Below the pieces are notes generated by a model that made no database searches, was not told where the DNA came from, and saw only the letters and a program-made list of their open reading frames with translations. DNA of 64,000 nucleotides, from contig CM068590.1 of the NCBI GenBank assembly GCA_035048485.1, positions 2,398,593 to 2,462,592 of the forward strand, given 5' to 3'. Numbering within the stretch: position 1 is the first letter of the stretch; each line of letters starts with the position of its first letter. Below are positions 49,830 to 59,593 of the stretch, piece by piece. This DNA is from Pteria penguin. Lineage: Eukaryota; Mollusca; Bivalvia; Pterioida; Pteriidae. The position numbers and the translations under genes are program-made.

Positions 49830-50640
49830 AAATCAAACCAAACCTGGATCATCAGATTTGAAATGCAATGTATCAACAATGAATCAAATTGCTTTCATAC
49901 AATATCGATAAATCATAATGAAGCATTTCGAAATTATTTTACCCTCTTCTGTGTTGGTCTGTTGTGAGGAGGGCTCAGTCCTCTTGATCATTTGGCGAGT
50001 TTCAGCAATGGTTTCTGTAATGACAAATACACTCATACAAGAGGAATATACATTAAATGATTAAAGTTTCTTTTGTTTTCTGTCTGATTGTTTAAGTGAA
50101 AGAGGAAATATAATACTTTGTTCATATCAAACCATTTACAATTTGAAAAATGAAAATTGCAAATGTTTCTGTCAAATACTGCATAAATCATGAGTACATC
50201 CATTGTCCGACGCCTTTTGAAACTTATAACTACTGTTATGAGAGACTACCCTTATTACCCAGGCCCATAGGTATCAGGGGCACAACCTCACCTCCACACA
50301 CCCCTTTTTTTTAGCAGATCATGGACAAATTCTCATCACTTTACAAAATGAAATTAAATTTAATGTTGCCCCCTCCTCCACCCACTCTTGCAATGCTTCC
50401 TATGCCCCTGTTGCCTACTAAAAGGTTTTTCTGTAAAGCTGCTGGCCTGAAGGGTTCAGCGGGTATTTTTGTTTTACAGACAAACAAACAGACAGACAGG
50501 GCAAACACAATACAATATGCTCCCAATATACTGATCCCAGAGTATAGAAATTTTATTCTGGAATCAAAACAAAAATAAAATTCGACAGCACTCTAAAGAC
50601 ATTTATTTATCACAATAAAGTAAGCTTATCTGTTAACATT
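49830..50640. repeat. Duplicated block A containing the NLR exon
   Basis: Aligns with 61,540-62,480 along nearly its whole length (for example GATCATTTGGCGAGTTTCAGCAAT, ATTACCCAGGCCCATAGGTAT, GCAGATCATGGACAAATT, AATGCTTCCTATGCCCCTGTTGCC). After about 50,430 the two blocks diverge. Confidence 0.85.
49943..50014 (-). CDS. 72-bp internal exon of the NLR-like gene (copy A)
   Basis: On the minus strand the exon is bounded by acceptor CATTACAG (50,015-50,016 complement) and donor GAGG|GTAAAA (49,941-49,942 complement). It encodes TIAETRQMIKRTEPSSQQTN plus TEE and ends in phase 1, joining exactly to the large exon (G|AT = Asp). Both ends are phase 1 and its length is a multiple of three, so it can be skipped or duplicated without a frame change. 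The peptide is a hydrophilic linker expected between the N-terminal domain and NACHT. Confidence 0.7.
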
Positions 50641-50644
50641 GACT

Positions 50645-51915
50645 ATTTATCATATCCTTGCTAACAGCTAAGGCATGCCGAGTGATTTTATGGTGGTGGT
50701 TACCGCTTGGTCATGCCCTTGATAACCACTCAGGCAAGCTAACTGATTTCACTTATTTCACCTATATGGTGGTGGTTGCAGCTTGGTCATGCCCCGATAA
50801 CCACCTCCGGTATGCCGAGTGATTTTATGGTGGTGGTTACAGCTTGGTCATGCCCTTGATAACCACTCAGGCAAGCTAACTGATTTCACTTATTTCACCT
50901 ATATGGTGGTGGTTGCAGCTTGGTCATGCCCCGATAACCACCTCCGGTATGCTGACTGATTTTATGGTGGTGGTTACAGCTTGGTCATGCCCTTGATAAA
51001 CACTCAGGCATGCTGACAGATTTCACTTATTTCACCTATATGGTGGTGGTTACCGCTTGGTCATGCCCTTGATAACCACTCAGACATGCCGACTGATTTT
51101 ACTTATTTCACCTATATGGTGATGGTTACAGCTTGGTCATGCCCTTGATAACCACTCAAGCAAGCTGACTGATTTCACCTATATGGTGGTGGTTACAGCT
51201 TGGACATGCCCTTGATAACCACTCAGGCATGCTAATTGAATTCACTTTTTCACCTATATGGTGGTGGTTACAACTTGGGCATACCCTTGATAACCACTCA
51301 GGCATGCTGACTGATTTTACGGTGGTGGCTACACCTTGGGCATTCCCTTGTTAACCACTCTGGCATGCTGATTGAATTCACTTCTTTCACCTATATGGTG
51401 GTGGTTACAGCTTGGTCATGCCCTTGATAACCATTCAGGCATGCTGACTGATTTTACGGTGGTGGCTACACCTCGGGCATGCCCTTGATAACCACTCTGG
51501 CATGCAGATTATTTCCTTTATTTCACCTATATGGTGATGGTTACAGCTTGGCCATGCCCTTGATAACCACTCAGGCAAGCTGATTGATTTCACTTATTTC
51601 ACCTACATGTATATGGTGATGGTTACAGCTTGGCCATGCCCATGATAACCACTCAGGCAAGCTGATTGATTTCACTTATTTCACCTATATGGTGGTGGTT
51701 ACAGCTTGGTCATGCCACTGATAACCACTCAGACATGCCAACTGATTTCACTTTTTTCACCTATATGGTCGTGTCTACAGCTTGGCCATGCCCTTGATAA
51801 CCACTCAGGCATGCTGATTGATTTCATTTATTTCACCTTTATGGTGGTGGTTACAGCTTGGTCATGCCCTTGATAACCACTCAGGAATGCTGATTGAAAT
51901 CACTTATTTCACCTA
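50645..51915. repeat. 76-bp minisatellite, block 2
   Basis: Same unit as 48.3-49.8 kb, with more short variants (TGACTGATTTTATGGTGGTGG) and a local duplication of about 130 bp near 50,680-50,950. It stops at CACCTA, where the 8.2-kb element is inserted. Confidence 0.95.
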
Positions 51916-52149
51916 CAGTACAGCCTACGCGGATTCCTCACTTTCCACCCATCACCGCAACCGATTTTTGGGTGGGAAATCACCGCAACCCACCGCAAAA
52001 TAAGATTGCGGTGGACGTTCAAATCCATCGCAACCCACCGCAATTTTTACTGTCGTGACAGGAGATTGAATTGTCCATCGCGGGTCACCGCAGTTGGTCA
52101 TATCGCCGCAGGCACTTGAAGACAAAAACGCGGCGGGCCACCGCAATCG

Positions 52150-53032
52150 TTATCATCGTTGCAGAATCTTGTATTGGGATCCCTGCGATAAATTGTAATG
52201 TTTCAATAGCCATACTTTAAAATTCGTCCAGGTCCTATTTATATTCCACTTACGGGAGCTAGGGGTCTATTAAATTTAATGTACTTTGACATAAGTATCT
52301 TATATTTTGATGTGAAATGCTCTCTATAAACAATACATTTAAAAGTTATTCGTTAGTAAAATAGAATATTATACGCAATTGCATTAACTTTAAAAGGGTG
52401 ATGTGTTACAACGGTTCGAACACTGTCGCTCTTGTAAATGTTACTTGTATATAAATTGATGAACATATCTTTTATTTTATTGTGATTAATTTGGAAATGC
52501 TATCTTAGCAAAAAAGGAAAGCTGAAATCGTATCTCGCACAGCGGGTATGTCTTATGAATAATGTACAAAAGTAGTGGTCATTAATTCGACAAGTACTGT
52601 ATAGAATAGGTCATTTCTGATTTTCCTTTATTTATAATAAAATCTTAGAATTTATGTAGAAGTATACTGTCGAAGGACCAGACCCCGATTAAGACCAGTT
52701 TCCGACTACTACGTTATCAAGGGTATTCAAACCATGAATTCATATATATTCTGTGTATTGCAGACAATCATGTGAAAAAAAAATCTCATAAAATCACGTT
52801 TCAAAAGACAAAAACAAAAAAAAAAAAGTAGTAGCCGGTAACTGGTCTTAGCCGGTAACTACTACCAGTATGTCCGTAGGCACGCGATATGAAAGAAATT
52901 CTTTAGAATTAAATTAAACAAATTGATTTCAAGGAAAAAAAAGAAAAACAAGGACCTATCTTGTTTATACGTTCTTTACCCAAAAAAAAAAAAAATCAGT
53001 AATTGAAACGTGATTGTCTGATTGGTTTATAT
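52150..53032. other. Interior of the 8.2-kb element, no gene recognised
   Basis: AT-rich with several A runs. No coding frame or repeat boundary could be supported. Confidence 0.5.
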
Positions 53033-53042
53033 GGTTGAAACC

Positions 53043-53070
53043 AGAGACATACATGTGTATGTGTGTCTCT
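53043..53070. mobile_element. AGAGACATA mini-palindrome 1 (28 bp)
   Basis: AGAGACATACATGTGTATGT followed by GTGTCTCT; imperfect palindrome. Flanked by the 10-bp direct repeat GGTTGAAACC (53,033-53,042 and 53,071-53,080). Confidence 0.75.
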
Positions 53071-53480
53071 GGTTGAAACCGACCTGTACTGTATGAATCT
53101 GAATTATTGTCGCAAACAACTTGATCAATCGTGATCGCTTTATATAACTTTTCTTATCTATCTCTTGAATTCGTGCTTTTAAAGTTTACTTTTACTTATA
53201 GTTTACTAAATTAGATATATACGTCCCTGCTTTAAATATAGACCATTCCTACGCGTAATACACGTGCGCGGCCATCTTCTGATCACGTGACTATTACGGT
53301 AGCTATCATATCATCAGCCAAGGACTTTTAAACAAATTTATAAGTCCTTCCATCAGATTACACTATCTACTGGTATCTCTTTTTTCATCATTTGTATCTT
53401 TAATAAGTTATTATGCATTTTTGCGGTCTTGACTGCAATTATGACTGAAATACAGACTATTTGCCATTTGACTTGATAAC

Positions 53481-53484
53481 CAGA

Positions 53485-53525
<41 letters not shown>

Positions 53526-53551
53526 TATATATATATATATTTATGTCTCTG
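53481..53551. mobile_element. AGAGACATA mini-palindrome 2 (71 bp)
   Basis: CAGAGACATA, a long TA run, then TTATGTCTCTG. Flanks share only TAAC, so the target duplication is unclear. The TA run has probably expanded. Confidence 0.65.
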
Positions 53552-53699
53552 TGGTAACATTACTTTACAAAACCTAACGCAAACGGAGATATATCCAATC
53601 TTACTGCTAATAATGCGAGTTTTTTTATGAATAATCAGGGACGCATGTTCCTGGAATAATTGACTGTTTAGTACTGATCTATTTAAATTAAATTATTCC

Positions 53700-53716
53700 A
53701 GAGACATAAGTCTCTG
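53700..53716. mobile_element. AGAGACATA mini-palindrome 3 (17 bp)
   Basis: AGAGACATAAGTCTCTG, the smallest member: essentially two ends joined. Flanked by a perfect 8-bp direct repeat, ATTATTCC (53,692-53,699 and 53,717-53,724). Confidence 0.75.
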
Positions 53717-53759
53717 ATTATTCCCATGATATCGAGCTTAAAGGGAAACTTTTTGACCG

Positions 53760-53830
53760 TACGGTTGGTCACGTGATTAAGCTGGGGGCGTGGTTTAACT
53801 GGTCGCCGAAATCACTGCTTGTCTCCAGCT
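53760..53830 (+). repeat. Promoter-like direct repeat, copy 1
   Basis: GGTCACGTGATTA, then TGGGGGCGTGG, then CTGGTCGCCGAAATCACTGC. The same series recurs at 57,566-57,632 with substitutions. It contains an E-box (CACGTG) and a GC/CACCC-like box. A 72-codon frame starts just downstream (53,819) but shows no known domain. Confidence 0.5.
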
Positions 53831-55496
53831 CGGGGTATTTGCTTAGAGACGCTTGGTAATCGGGGTATTGGGTATGCCTGGAAGCGCATGGTAATCGGGA
53901 GGTGTGAACATGCTATAGTTTGGTGTAAACAATGTGTGGGATTTGAATTGGTAATAGAAAGTACATTATTTAGTGCAGTAATGAAGATTCTAGTTGTATT
54001 TTATTTTTTCATATTAAGTGGTTCTATTACTTTTTAGGGGGTGGGGTGTTTGATGTATTTGTTTGTTTTGATCTCTATTTGGAGAGTTTTATTTTGAAGG
54101 AGTTTGAGGACATAAGCAAATATTTCTCCCGTACTTTACGAAATACACAATTGGGCATAATTTCTTCCCAATATCCATGGGACTGCCATACAAATCTGTT
54201 TCGCCTTCTGTTCAGACTGACTTTCCGAGTCTTTCTATCTAAATATCGAGAATCATCCCACACAACACGATGGCATAGCATTGTCCAGCACTTCTTGTAT
54301 AAGTCCTCTCTCTTTCTATGCCGGATTACGATTACGATGGTGAGGAGGGACGTCTGATTCTGGTCACCACATCTGTCGGTTGCGATCATCTATCACGCAG
54401 GGTCATGAAAAGCAGTCTGGGCATTCGTGTTCCCCTTCAAATTGTGGACTGAGAGGCTTCATTGCCAGGCGACTCGGTGTCCACAAGGTCCTCTGTCAAA
54501 GTACTGGCGGAGTATCTGTCTAGTCCCAGTCATTGTGTGCCAAAAAATGCCTGTTACGCTTGAAGCTTATCAGGTGATAGATTCAAAGTTACGGTGTTCA
54601 TTGTTGGGTTTTACAAACAGAATGATGATATGTAGAAGAGATTCAGATATATTAAAACACTTGTACTGACAGAAAATGGATTGTGTAATAGGTGTAAAAC
54701 CAGGTTGTCACCTGTGGTCAATAATATCTCAGTCAAGGTATCCTTGGAAAAAGTGAAAGCGACTTTCCAGAAATTGTCGTCCGTATTACGCAATAAACTT
54801 ACAGGATTTATGTCAGCTGTTTAACCCCATCATCGAAAATGGACTAAATTACAGGTTTTGGTTTTAGGCTCCTAATCCGCCATTGTTTAATTAAGTTATT
54901 TTTGACAAGTTGATTTCGGTTACGAAGTAGAGTTGTATTCAATTTTCACAGGCCTAATACTGCAGTTTATTACCTTAGAGATCATATACGAAATTTTTAA
55001 AGGATTTTCTGAAACTTTAAACTCCAGGTTTTGCATAATAGGGTAGTTTCAATTTGGAAATAGTTTAGTAGATGATGATATTTCTCATCCTCGAATACAA
55101 CGATTCATCTGCATACTGAAATTTAAAGGCATATTCCATCTGAGTAAAAGTTACGAAAAATCCTCGTTTGTGATATGGTGTGCTGGTTTCTGTCATGGTC
55201 ATTCTAAGTCTTATACCTATATATAATATATATATGAAATATTTTGTTGAATATTTAATGTAAGTATTAAAAATTTAATTAATTTGCAAAGATATACACC
55301 ATTTCGACTTAGAGTCGAATCGAGAATCTGATATGGATAACAAGAAGATATTATTGATATTGATATTTGCCGAAACATAGACTAGGTTTTGATAGTAGTT
55401 TATGTCTCTGATACTTATTATCTAATTAATCTGTAATACATAAATACATAATTCATTACTTAGCTTGGGTGACCAAGTTAGGAAAATTCCTTTTCT
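53831..55496. other. Interior of the 8.2-kb element, unrecognised frames
   Basis: Frames of about 100 codons occur on both strands at 54,046-54,389. Neither has a recognisable domain, start context or splice support. Base composition is less AT-rich at 54.0-54.6 kb than around it, so a decayed coding segment is possible but unproven. Confidence 0.35.
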
Positions 55497-55504
55497 GTTT
55501 TTCC

Positions 55505-55523
55505 AGAGACATATGTATGTCTG
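55505..55523. mobile_element. AGAGACATA mini-palindrome 4 (19 bp)
   Basis: AGAGACATATGTATGTCTG, with two bases lost in the right end. Flanked by GTTTTTCC and GTTTTTCA (7 of 8 bases identical). Confidence 0.65.
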
Positions 55524-55786
55524 GTTTTTCATATCTTAATTTAAAACTGAAATTCATGATAGACTATAAAACAAACATGTTTATTAATTTTCAATCACAG
55601 TCACCGATCAGATTATTTAACTGAACAATAATAAACGCAAATATGGTTTTAACCACTACCCTCATAGGTCTTTTTTTTTCTATCTCGAAAACTTATATAT
55701 TTTCAGTACCGTAATGGCGGATGCGATCGGGATACCTATCGGTAAAGGGCAGATAACTATTAAATAACTACCCAATCGAATGGTGA

Positions 55787-55830
55787 CAGAGACAAAGACT
55801 ACTTTACTTTGAAAGTAGTCTATCTTTCTG
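55787..55830. mobile_element. AGAGACATA-type mini-palindrome 5 (44 bp)
   Basis: CAGAGACAAAGACTACTTT ... GAAAGTAGTCTATCTTTCTG. It shares its inner arm (GACTACTTT / GAAAGTAGTC) with member 6. Ends have drifted and the flanking duplication is not clear. Confidence 0.6.
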
Positions 55831-55900
55831 GTAATACGTGATGGTCTATCAAGCGCGTTGTGTTTCCTAGAAATTAAGTTGTTGTGTTTGATGTGTCATC

Positions 55901-55938
55901 AGAGACATAGACTACTTTGAAAGTAGTCTATGTCTCTG
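55901..55938. mobile_element. AGAGACATA mini-palindrome 6 (38 bp)
   Basis: AGAGACATAGACTACTTT and its perfect complement AAAGTAGTCTATGTCTCT meet at a tiny loop. Flanks are GTGTCATC and GTGTTATG (6 of 8 identical). Confidence 0.75.
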
Positions 55939-56000
55939 GTGTTATGCATCGACATAGTGTCACTCGTTATTTCAGTCGTGTAACAGAACGTGGTAATACC

Positions 56001-56152
56001 CGACCGTGGTAAAATGCATGTTCTAAATTTTTAATTTACTTGGGGGGGGGGGGAGGATGGTAAATTAAAAAATTAAAACATGACAACTAGTTGCCATGCT
56101 TTAATTTTTGTATTTACCACCTCCAAGTAAATTAAAAAATTGAAACATGGCA
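56001..56152. mobile_element. 152-bp foldback with GTAATACC flanks
   Basis: The arms pair TTTTTAATTTACTTGG (near 56,028) and GGTAAATTAAAA with their complements near 56,113-56,140, around AACTAGTT. A 13-base G run interrupts the left arm. The 8-bp direct repeat GTAATACC flanks it (55,993-56,000 and 56,153-56,160). Its ends differ from the AGAGACATA family. Confidence 0.65.
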
Positions 56153-56248
56153 GTAATACCTGATGGTCTATCACGTTCGTGGTGTTTCCTAGATATTTAG
56201 TTCTTTTGTTCAGTTTGATCAGGGCCTTATATTAGATATTGTATAAGT

Positions 56249-56507
56249 CCGAAGCCGGCGTGGCCTAGTGGTATCGCGCTCGCCTCCTGGTGGTCGGGAG
56301 GCCGGGGTTCGAGTCCCGTTCATGTCGGTGTCCTGTCTTTCGGATGAGACAGTAAAACCGAGGCCCCAGGTCGTAGTATGCATGGCACGTAAAAGGTCCC
56401 TCACTGCTTCGGGTGGGTCCGTTGCAAATGTCAAAATTTGTATGCCTTGCATCAGGCAGATGCCGTCACCATATACTTGAAATATTTATGGTGTGACGTT
56501 AAACAAA

Positions 56508-56556
<49 letters not shown>
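56249..56556 (+). mobile_element. tRNA-derived SINE (family B), copy 1
   Basis: tRNA-like head with box A TGGCCTAGTGG and box B GGTTCGAGTCC. The conserved middle segment (CTTTCGGATGAGACAGTAAA) resembles shared central domains of metazoan SINE superfamilies. The body ends GTGTGACGTTAAACAAAA, with a (CAAT)n tail. A perfect 9-bp target-site duplication TGTATAAGT lies at 56,240-56,248 and 56,557-56,565. Its tail and promoter are intact, so it may be young. Confidence 0.85.
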
Positions 56557-56557
<1 letters not shown>

Positions 56558-56811
56558 GTATAAGTTCCTGATTATATTTTCAGCCGGGAAAATGTAGTAG
56601 AGATGGATTTTGATACAAGAAAATCCTATACAGACTTGAGGGTGCTTGATACTGTCCTGGGAATAACTCCCGTTTTCCTGGCGGAAATTGAATACCCTGT
56701 TAATTCATTATAATTAAATATGACAATACCCTGTTCACTATTTAGCGCCCGAGGTGTTATATTTAAACCGAAGGGGTCCTGATCTAGTGGTAAAACATTG
56801 GATAGTCTAGC

Positions 56812-56834
56812 CAGAGACATATATATATGTCTCT
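56812..56834. mobile_element. AGAGACATA mini-palindrome 7 (23 bp)
   Basis: CAGAGACATATATATATGTC then TCT, a nearly perfect palindrome. Flanked by a perfect 8-bp direct repeat, AGTCTAGC (56,804-56,811 and 56,835-56,842). Confidence 0.8.
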
Positions 56835-57359
56835 AGTCTAGCACGCTACCAATTTTCTTTTTTATTCTCGAAGTCGGCGTGACATCACACTAAGATCTAA
56901 ATGAAGATAATCCCCGAAACTTTCCGAGGATGACCTGGGGGATAAACTCGGTGTTTATCATAGACCGTAATGCAACTTTGATTAACTATATGATGACTCT
57001 CTTTCATTCTTCGAATTTTATATGACCGCACTTTGCAAAAAAAAATAAGATTCAAAATATCGGATTCTTCGTAGACAGCGATGATAAATCCCGAGACTTA
57101 TCCCCCAACAAATATGATGCAAATTAGGTCATTTAACAGTCCGACATCAAGAATAGGGGAACATAAGATGAAAAATATAGAAAACAGTGGCAATGGTCGG
57201 CAGACGCCAACTAGCAGATACAGGGCCATCTCTTCCTGAAAATACATAGATAGTTTTTACGTATAGGTTCTCAACTTTTTATAATATTAACAAGTTCATT
57301 ATTAAATATGCATATGTTAAGAGACATACATGTATATACTTTATGTAGCACGTATACCC

Positions 57360-57399
57360 AGAGACATATATACTTTCAAAGTATATATATATGTCTCTG
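57360..57399. mobile_element. AGAGACATA mini-palindrome 8 (40 bp)
   Basis: AGAGACATATATACTTTC paired with GTATATATATATGTCTCTG. Flanks are GTATACCC and GTATATCT (6 of 8 identical). A lone half-site AGAGACATACATGTATA lies just upstream at 57,320. Confidence 0.7.
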
Positions 57400-57559
57400 G
57401 TATATCTGACAATTTGTATAAACATTCCAAGTTTTAAGGATGAGAATCACAGCTCAATGACAAAACCTGCATCTAACTATTAAACTCAAAACTGAAATTG
57501 ATGCCGTAGACCGGGAGTGAATTGTTACAACTCTTGAATAAAGATTTCCACACTTTTTG

Positions 57560-57640
57560 GCAGGACGGTCAGGTCACGTGATTACACTTGGGGACGTGCT
57601 ACCTGATCGCCGAAGTCACTGCATGTTGGAGAATACCCGG
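57560..57640 (+). repeat. Promoter-like direct repeat, copy 2
   Basis: GGTCACGTGATTA, TTGGGGACGTG, TGATCGCCGAAGTCACTGC: the same blocks as at 53.76 kb, about 3.8 kb apart in the same orientation. Between 57.64 and 58.39 kb a 31-bp tandem duplication (ACCTGAATTAAGTAAAGGAA, 57,771-57,834) is the only other structure noted. Confidence 0.55.
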
Positions 57641-58397
57641 ATACCCGCAGCGAGACGAATGTACCTCGAGTCATTGCGAAGCGGAAAGGTTGTTGTCTAG
57701 ACAGGGGAAGCAAAAACCCTTGGGGGTTTTACACACAGGTATTGGGTGGTAGTTACTATTGGCAACATACCTGAATTAAGTAAAGGAAAGGGGTCGGATA
57801 ATACCTGAATTAAGTAAAGGAAAGGGGTCGGATACTTCAAAGTTTTAAGAGATTAAGAGCGAGATGTTCCAATTGGGAGAGAGGAATAATAAAATTTCTA
57901 ACTGTCCTCGACGTTAAATACTTGCATCCGAAACATTGCTATTATTTTCATGATTCTAAATTTATCCCCAACAGGGTATTACCAGTTTGTCGTAAGTAAA
58001 GATATGAACTGCATTACAATAGAAATGTGAGTCTCATATCTCACTTATGATGGATTGGATAAGAGTCTAGATTCAGTGCTATAATGCGAGCTAAACTGAA
58101 AATAAGAGAAATTTATATACGGAGGAAATACATCAACAGAATCTTTATATCATATCAACAGTGCCACCATTATATTTGAGTAAATTACAGTTGATGTATG
58201 CCGATTTATAAAACTTTAGTATATGTCCTTCTTGGAAAATATTTTGAAATTAAAAATAGTGTAACAAAACATAATGAATATGACACATAAAATGTTAATT
58301 TTGACGAATATCCGTTTATTGAAATTTTACTCCTTTGGATGAATTTTGACTCGTTGCTCAGAGAAACAGTACTTAAACGATTTGCGCAGGAGTTTCA

Positions 58398-59457
58398 GGG
58401 GCGGATCCAGAACTTCATGTGCTCCCGGGGGGATCTCACAATTGAGGCCCGAAGGGCCGAATGGGGAGGGTATGGGAGGGGTCCGCCTCATATGTGGGGG
58501 TTCAACATTTTAATGACTTCAAATATTCCGCAAAAACTCTGAAATCGGAAGAAAACTGTCGTAATATTTTCGATCAAAAATTATGATGTTCACCCCTCCC
58601 TCTCTCCCATAGGTGGGAATGGGGTTTTCCTGAGAAGATATGACAAAAATCTTGCAAAATCGTGTGTGCCATATTAGGCCCCTTTTGTTCTAATTCACGG
58701 TAATTTTATCAGGCATGGACCCAGATTTCCAGTTGGAGGAGGCGTAAAACTCGGCACAGGGTCTAGGGACTGCCTATAGGTCCCCAGTGGATGTAGGGTA
58801 GATCCTTGGTAGGGGGAACAAGGTGCAAAGTCCCCCTCCACGGGAGCTCCTGTTTTTGAGACTTTTGGAGATACAAAATACGTTGTCAAAATAAACTATT
58901 CTAGAAATAGCTATAAGTGAAATCCATCTTGTACATCGCGTAGCTTCAGTACAAGCGTTTCAAAAATTTGTACTGAAGCTACACGATGTACAAGACGTAT
59001 TCGAGTAAAATAGAATGGATAAGTAAAATCCATCTTGTACAGCGCGTAGCTTCAAACATTTGTAACATTTGCTACACGATGTACAAGTAGCCATACGATT
59101 TTACTCGCCTGAGGCCAAGTGACCGAACATTTGTGCCCTGGATATTAATTTGGATTGCGCATATATTTCGCTTCTCTCTGGAAAATATTATGGATCATGA
59201 ACGGGGATCAGGGAGATTTATCATGAAATAGATCGTGAGTGAAGCGAGTCAACGATTTTTTTTTCAACTGCAAATTTAAAGAAATATGTATATGAGAGAA
59301 TAACTGGCTAGCGAAGCGAGCCAGCGAAATTTTGGAAATTTTAGACAGAAATGCAGTAAAATAGGTCATAAAACAGACTATGGTGCCCCCTTCGGCGGGC
59401 ACTGCCGGAGGGGGGGGGGCAGGTGCCCCCGTGCCCCCCCCCGGCTGGATCCGCGCC
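58398..59457. mobile_element. Inverted-end element of the GGCGGATCC family, about 1.06 kb
   Basis: Left end GGGCGGATCCAG (58,399-58,410); right end CTGGATCCGCGCC (59,445-59,457). Both ends adjoin G/C-rich tracts (CCCGGGGGGATC and a G run/C run at 59,407-59,443). The interior has no coding match. It lies inside the 8.2-kb element. Confidence 0.55.
58928..59087. repeat. Two tandem palindromes, CTTGTACATCGCGTAGCTTC
   Basis: 58,928-58,994 pairs CTTGTACATCGCGTAGCTTC with GAAGCTACACGATGTACAAG. 59,034-59,087 is a shorter, looser copy with the same ends. They are about 40 bp apart in the same orientation. Confidence 0.8.
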
Positions 59458-59468
59458 TAAGTGTTATC

Positions 59469-59593
59469 AGAGACATATATAAAGGTATATAGAGGCACGG
59501 GGAAGATTGTATATGTACTGGCATGGGGGAGACTGTATATACTGGCACTGGGACATCTTATATAATGGTATATACAGGGACTCTGTGTCTCTG
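59469..59593. mobile_element. AGAGACATA mini-palindrome 9 (125 bp)
   Basis: AGAGACATATATAAAGGTATA at the left and GTGTCTCTG at the right, with an internal tandem-like GGCAYGGGGGAGACTGTATA filler. Flanks are GTGTTATC and GTGTTATA (7 of 8 identical). It is the only member with unique internal sequence and so may be closest to a parental element. Confidence 0.7.

Larger units (their letters stand above)
55832..56210. repeat. Local direct repeats of about 58 bp
   Basis: GTAATACGTGATGGTCTATC ... GTGTTTCCTAGAAATTAAGTT (55,831-55,880) recurs at 56,153-56,205 as GTAATACCTGATGGTCTATC ... GTGTTTCCTAGATATTTAGTT. Mini-palindrome 6 and the 56.0-56.15 kb foldback lie between the repeats. Confidence 0.7.

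Noticed and set aside
48290..51915. CRISPR-like regularly spaced repeats
   Set aside because: The whole 76-bp unit repeats without unique spacers, and the context is a eukaryotic intron. It is a minisatellite.
54046..54389. Two overlapping frames of about 100 codons on opposite strands as transposase remnants
   Set aside because: No recognisable motif on either strand. Left as unrecognised.
53760..57640. Direct repeats as LTRs of a retrotransposon
   Set aside because: The similarity covers only about 70-100 bp, with no TG...CA ends, primer-binding site, or gag/pol between the copies.
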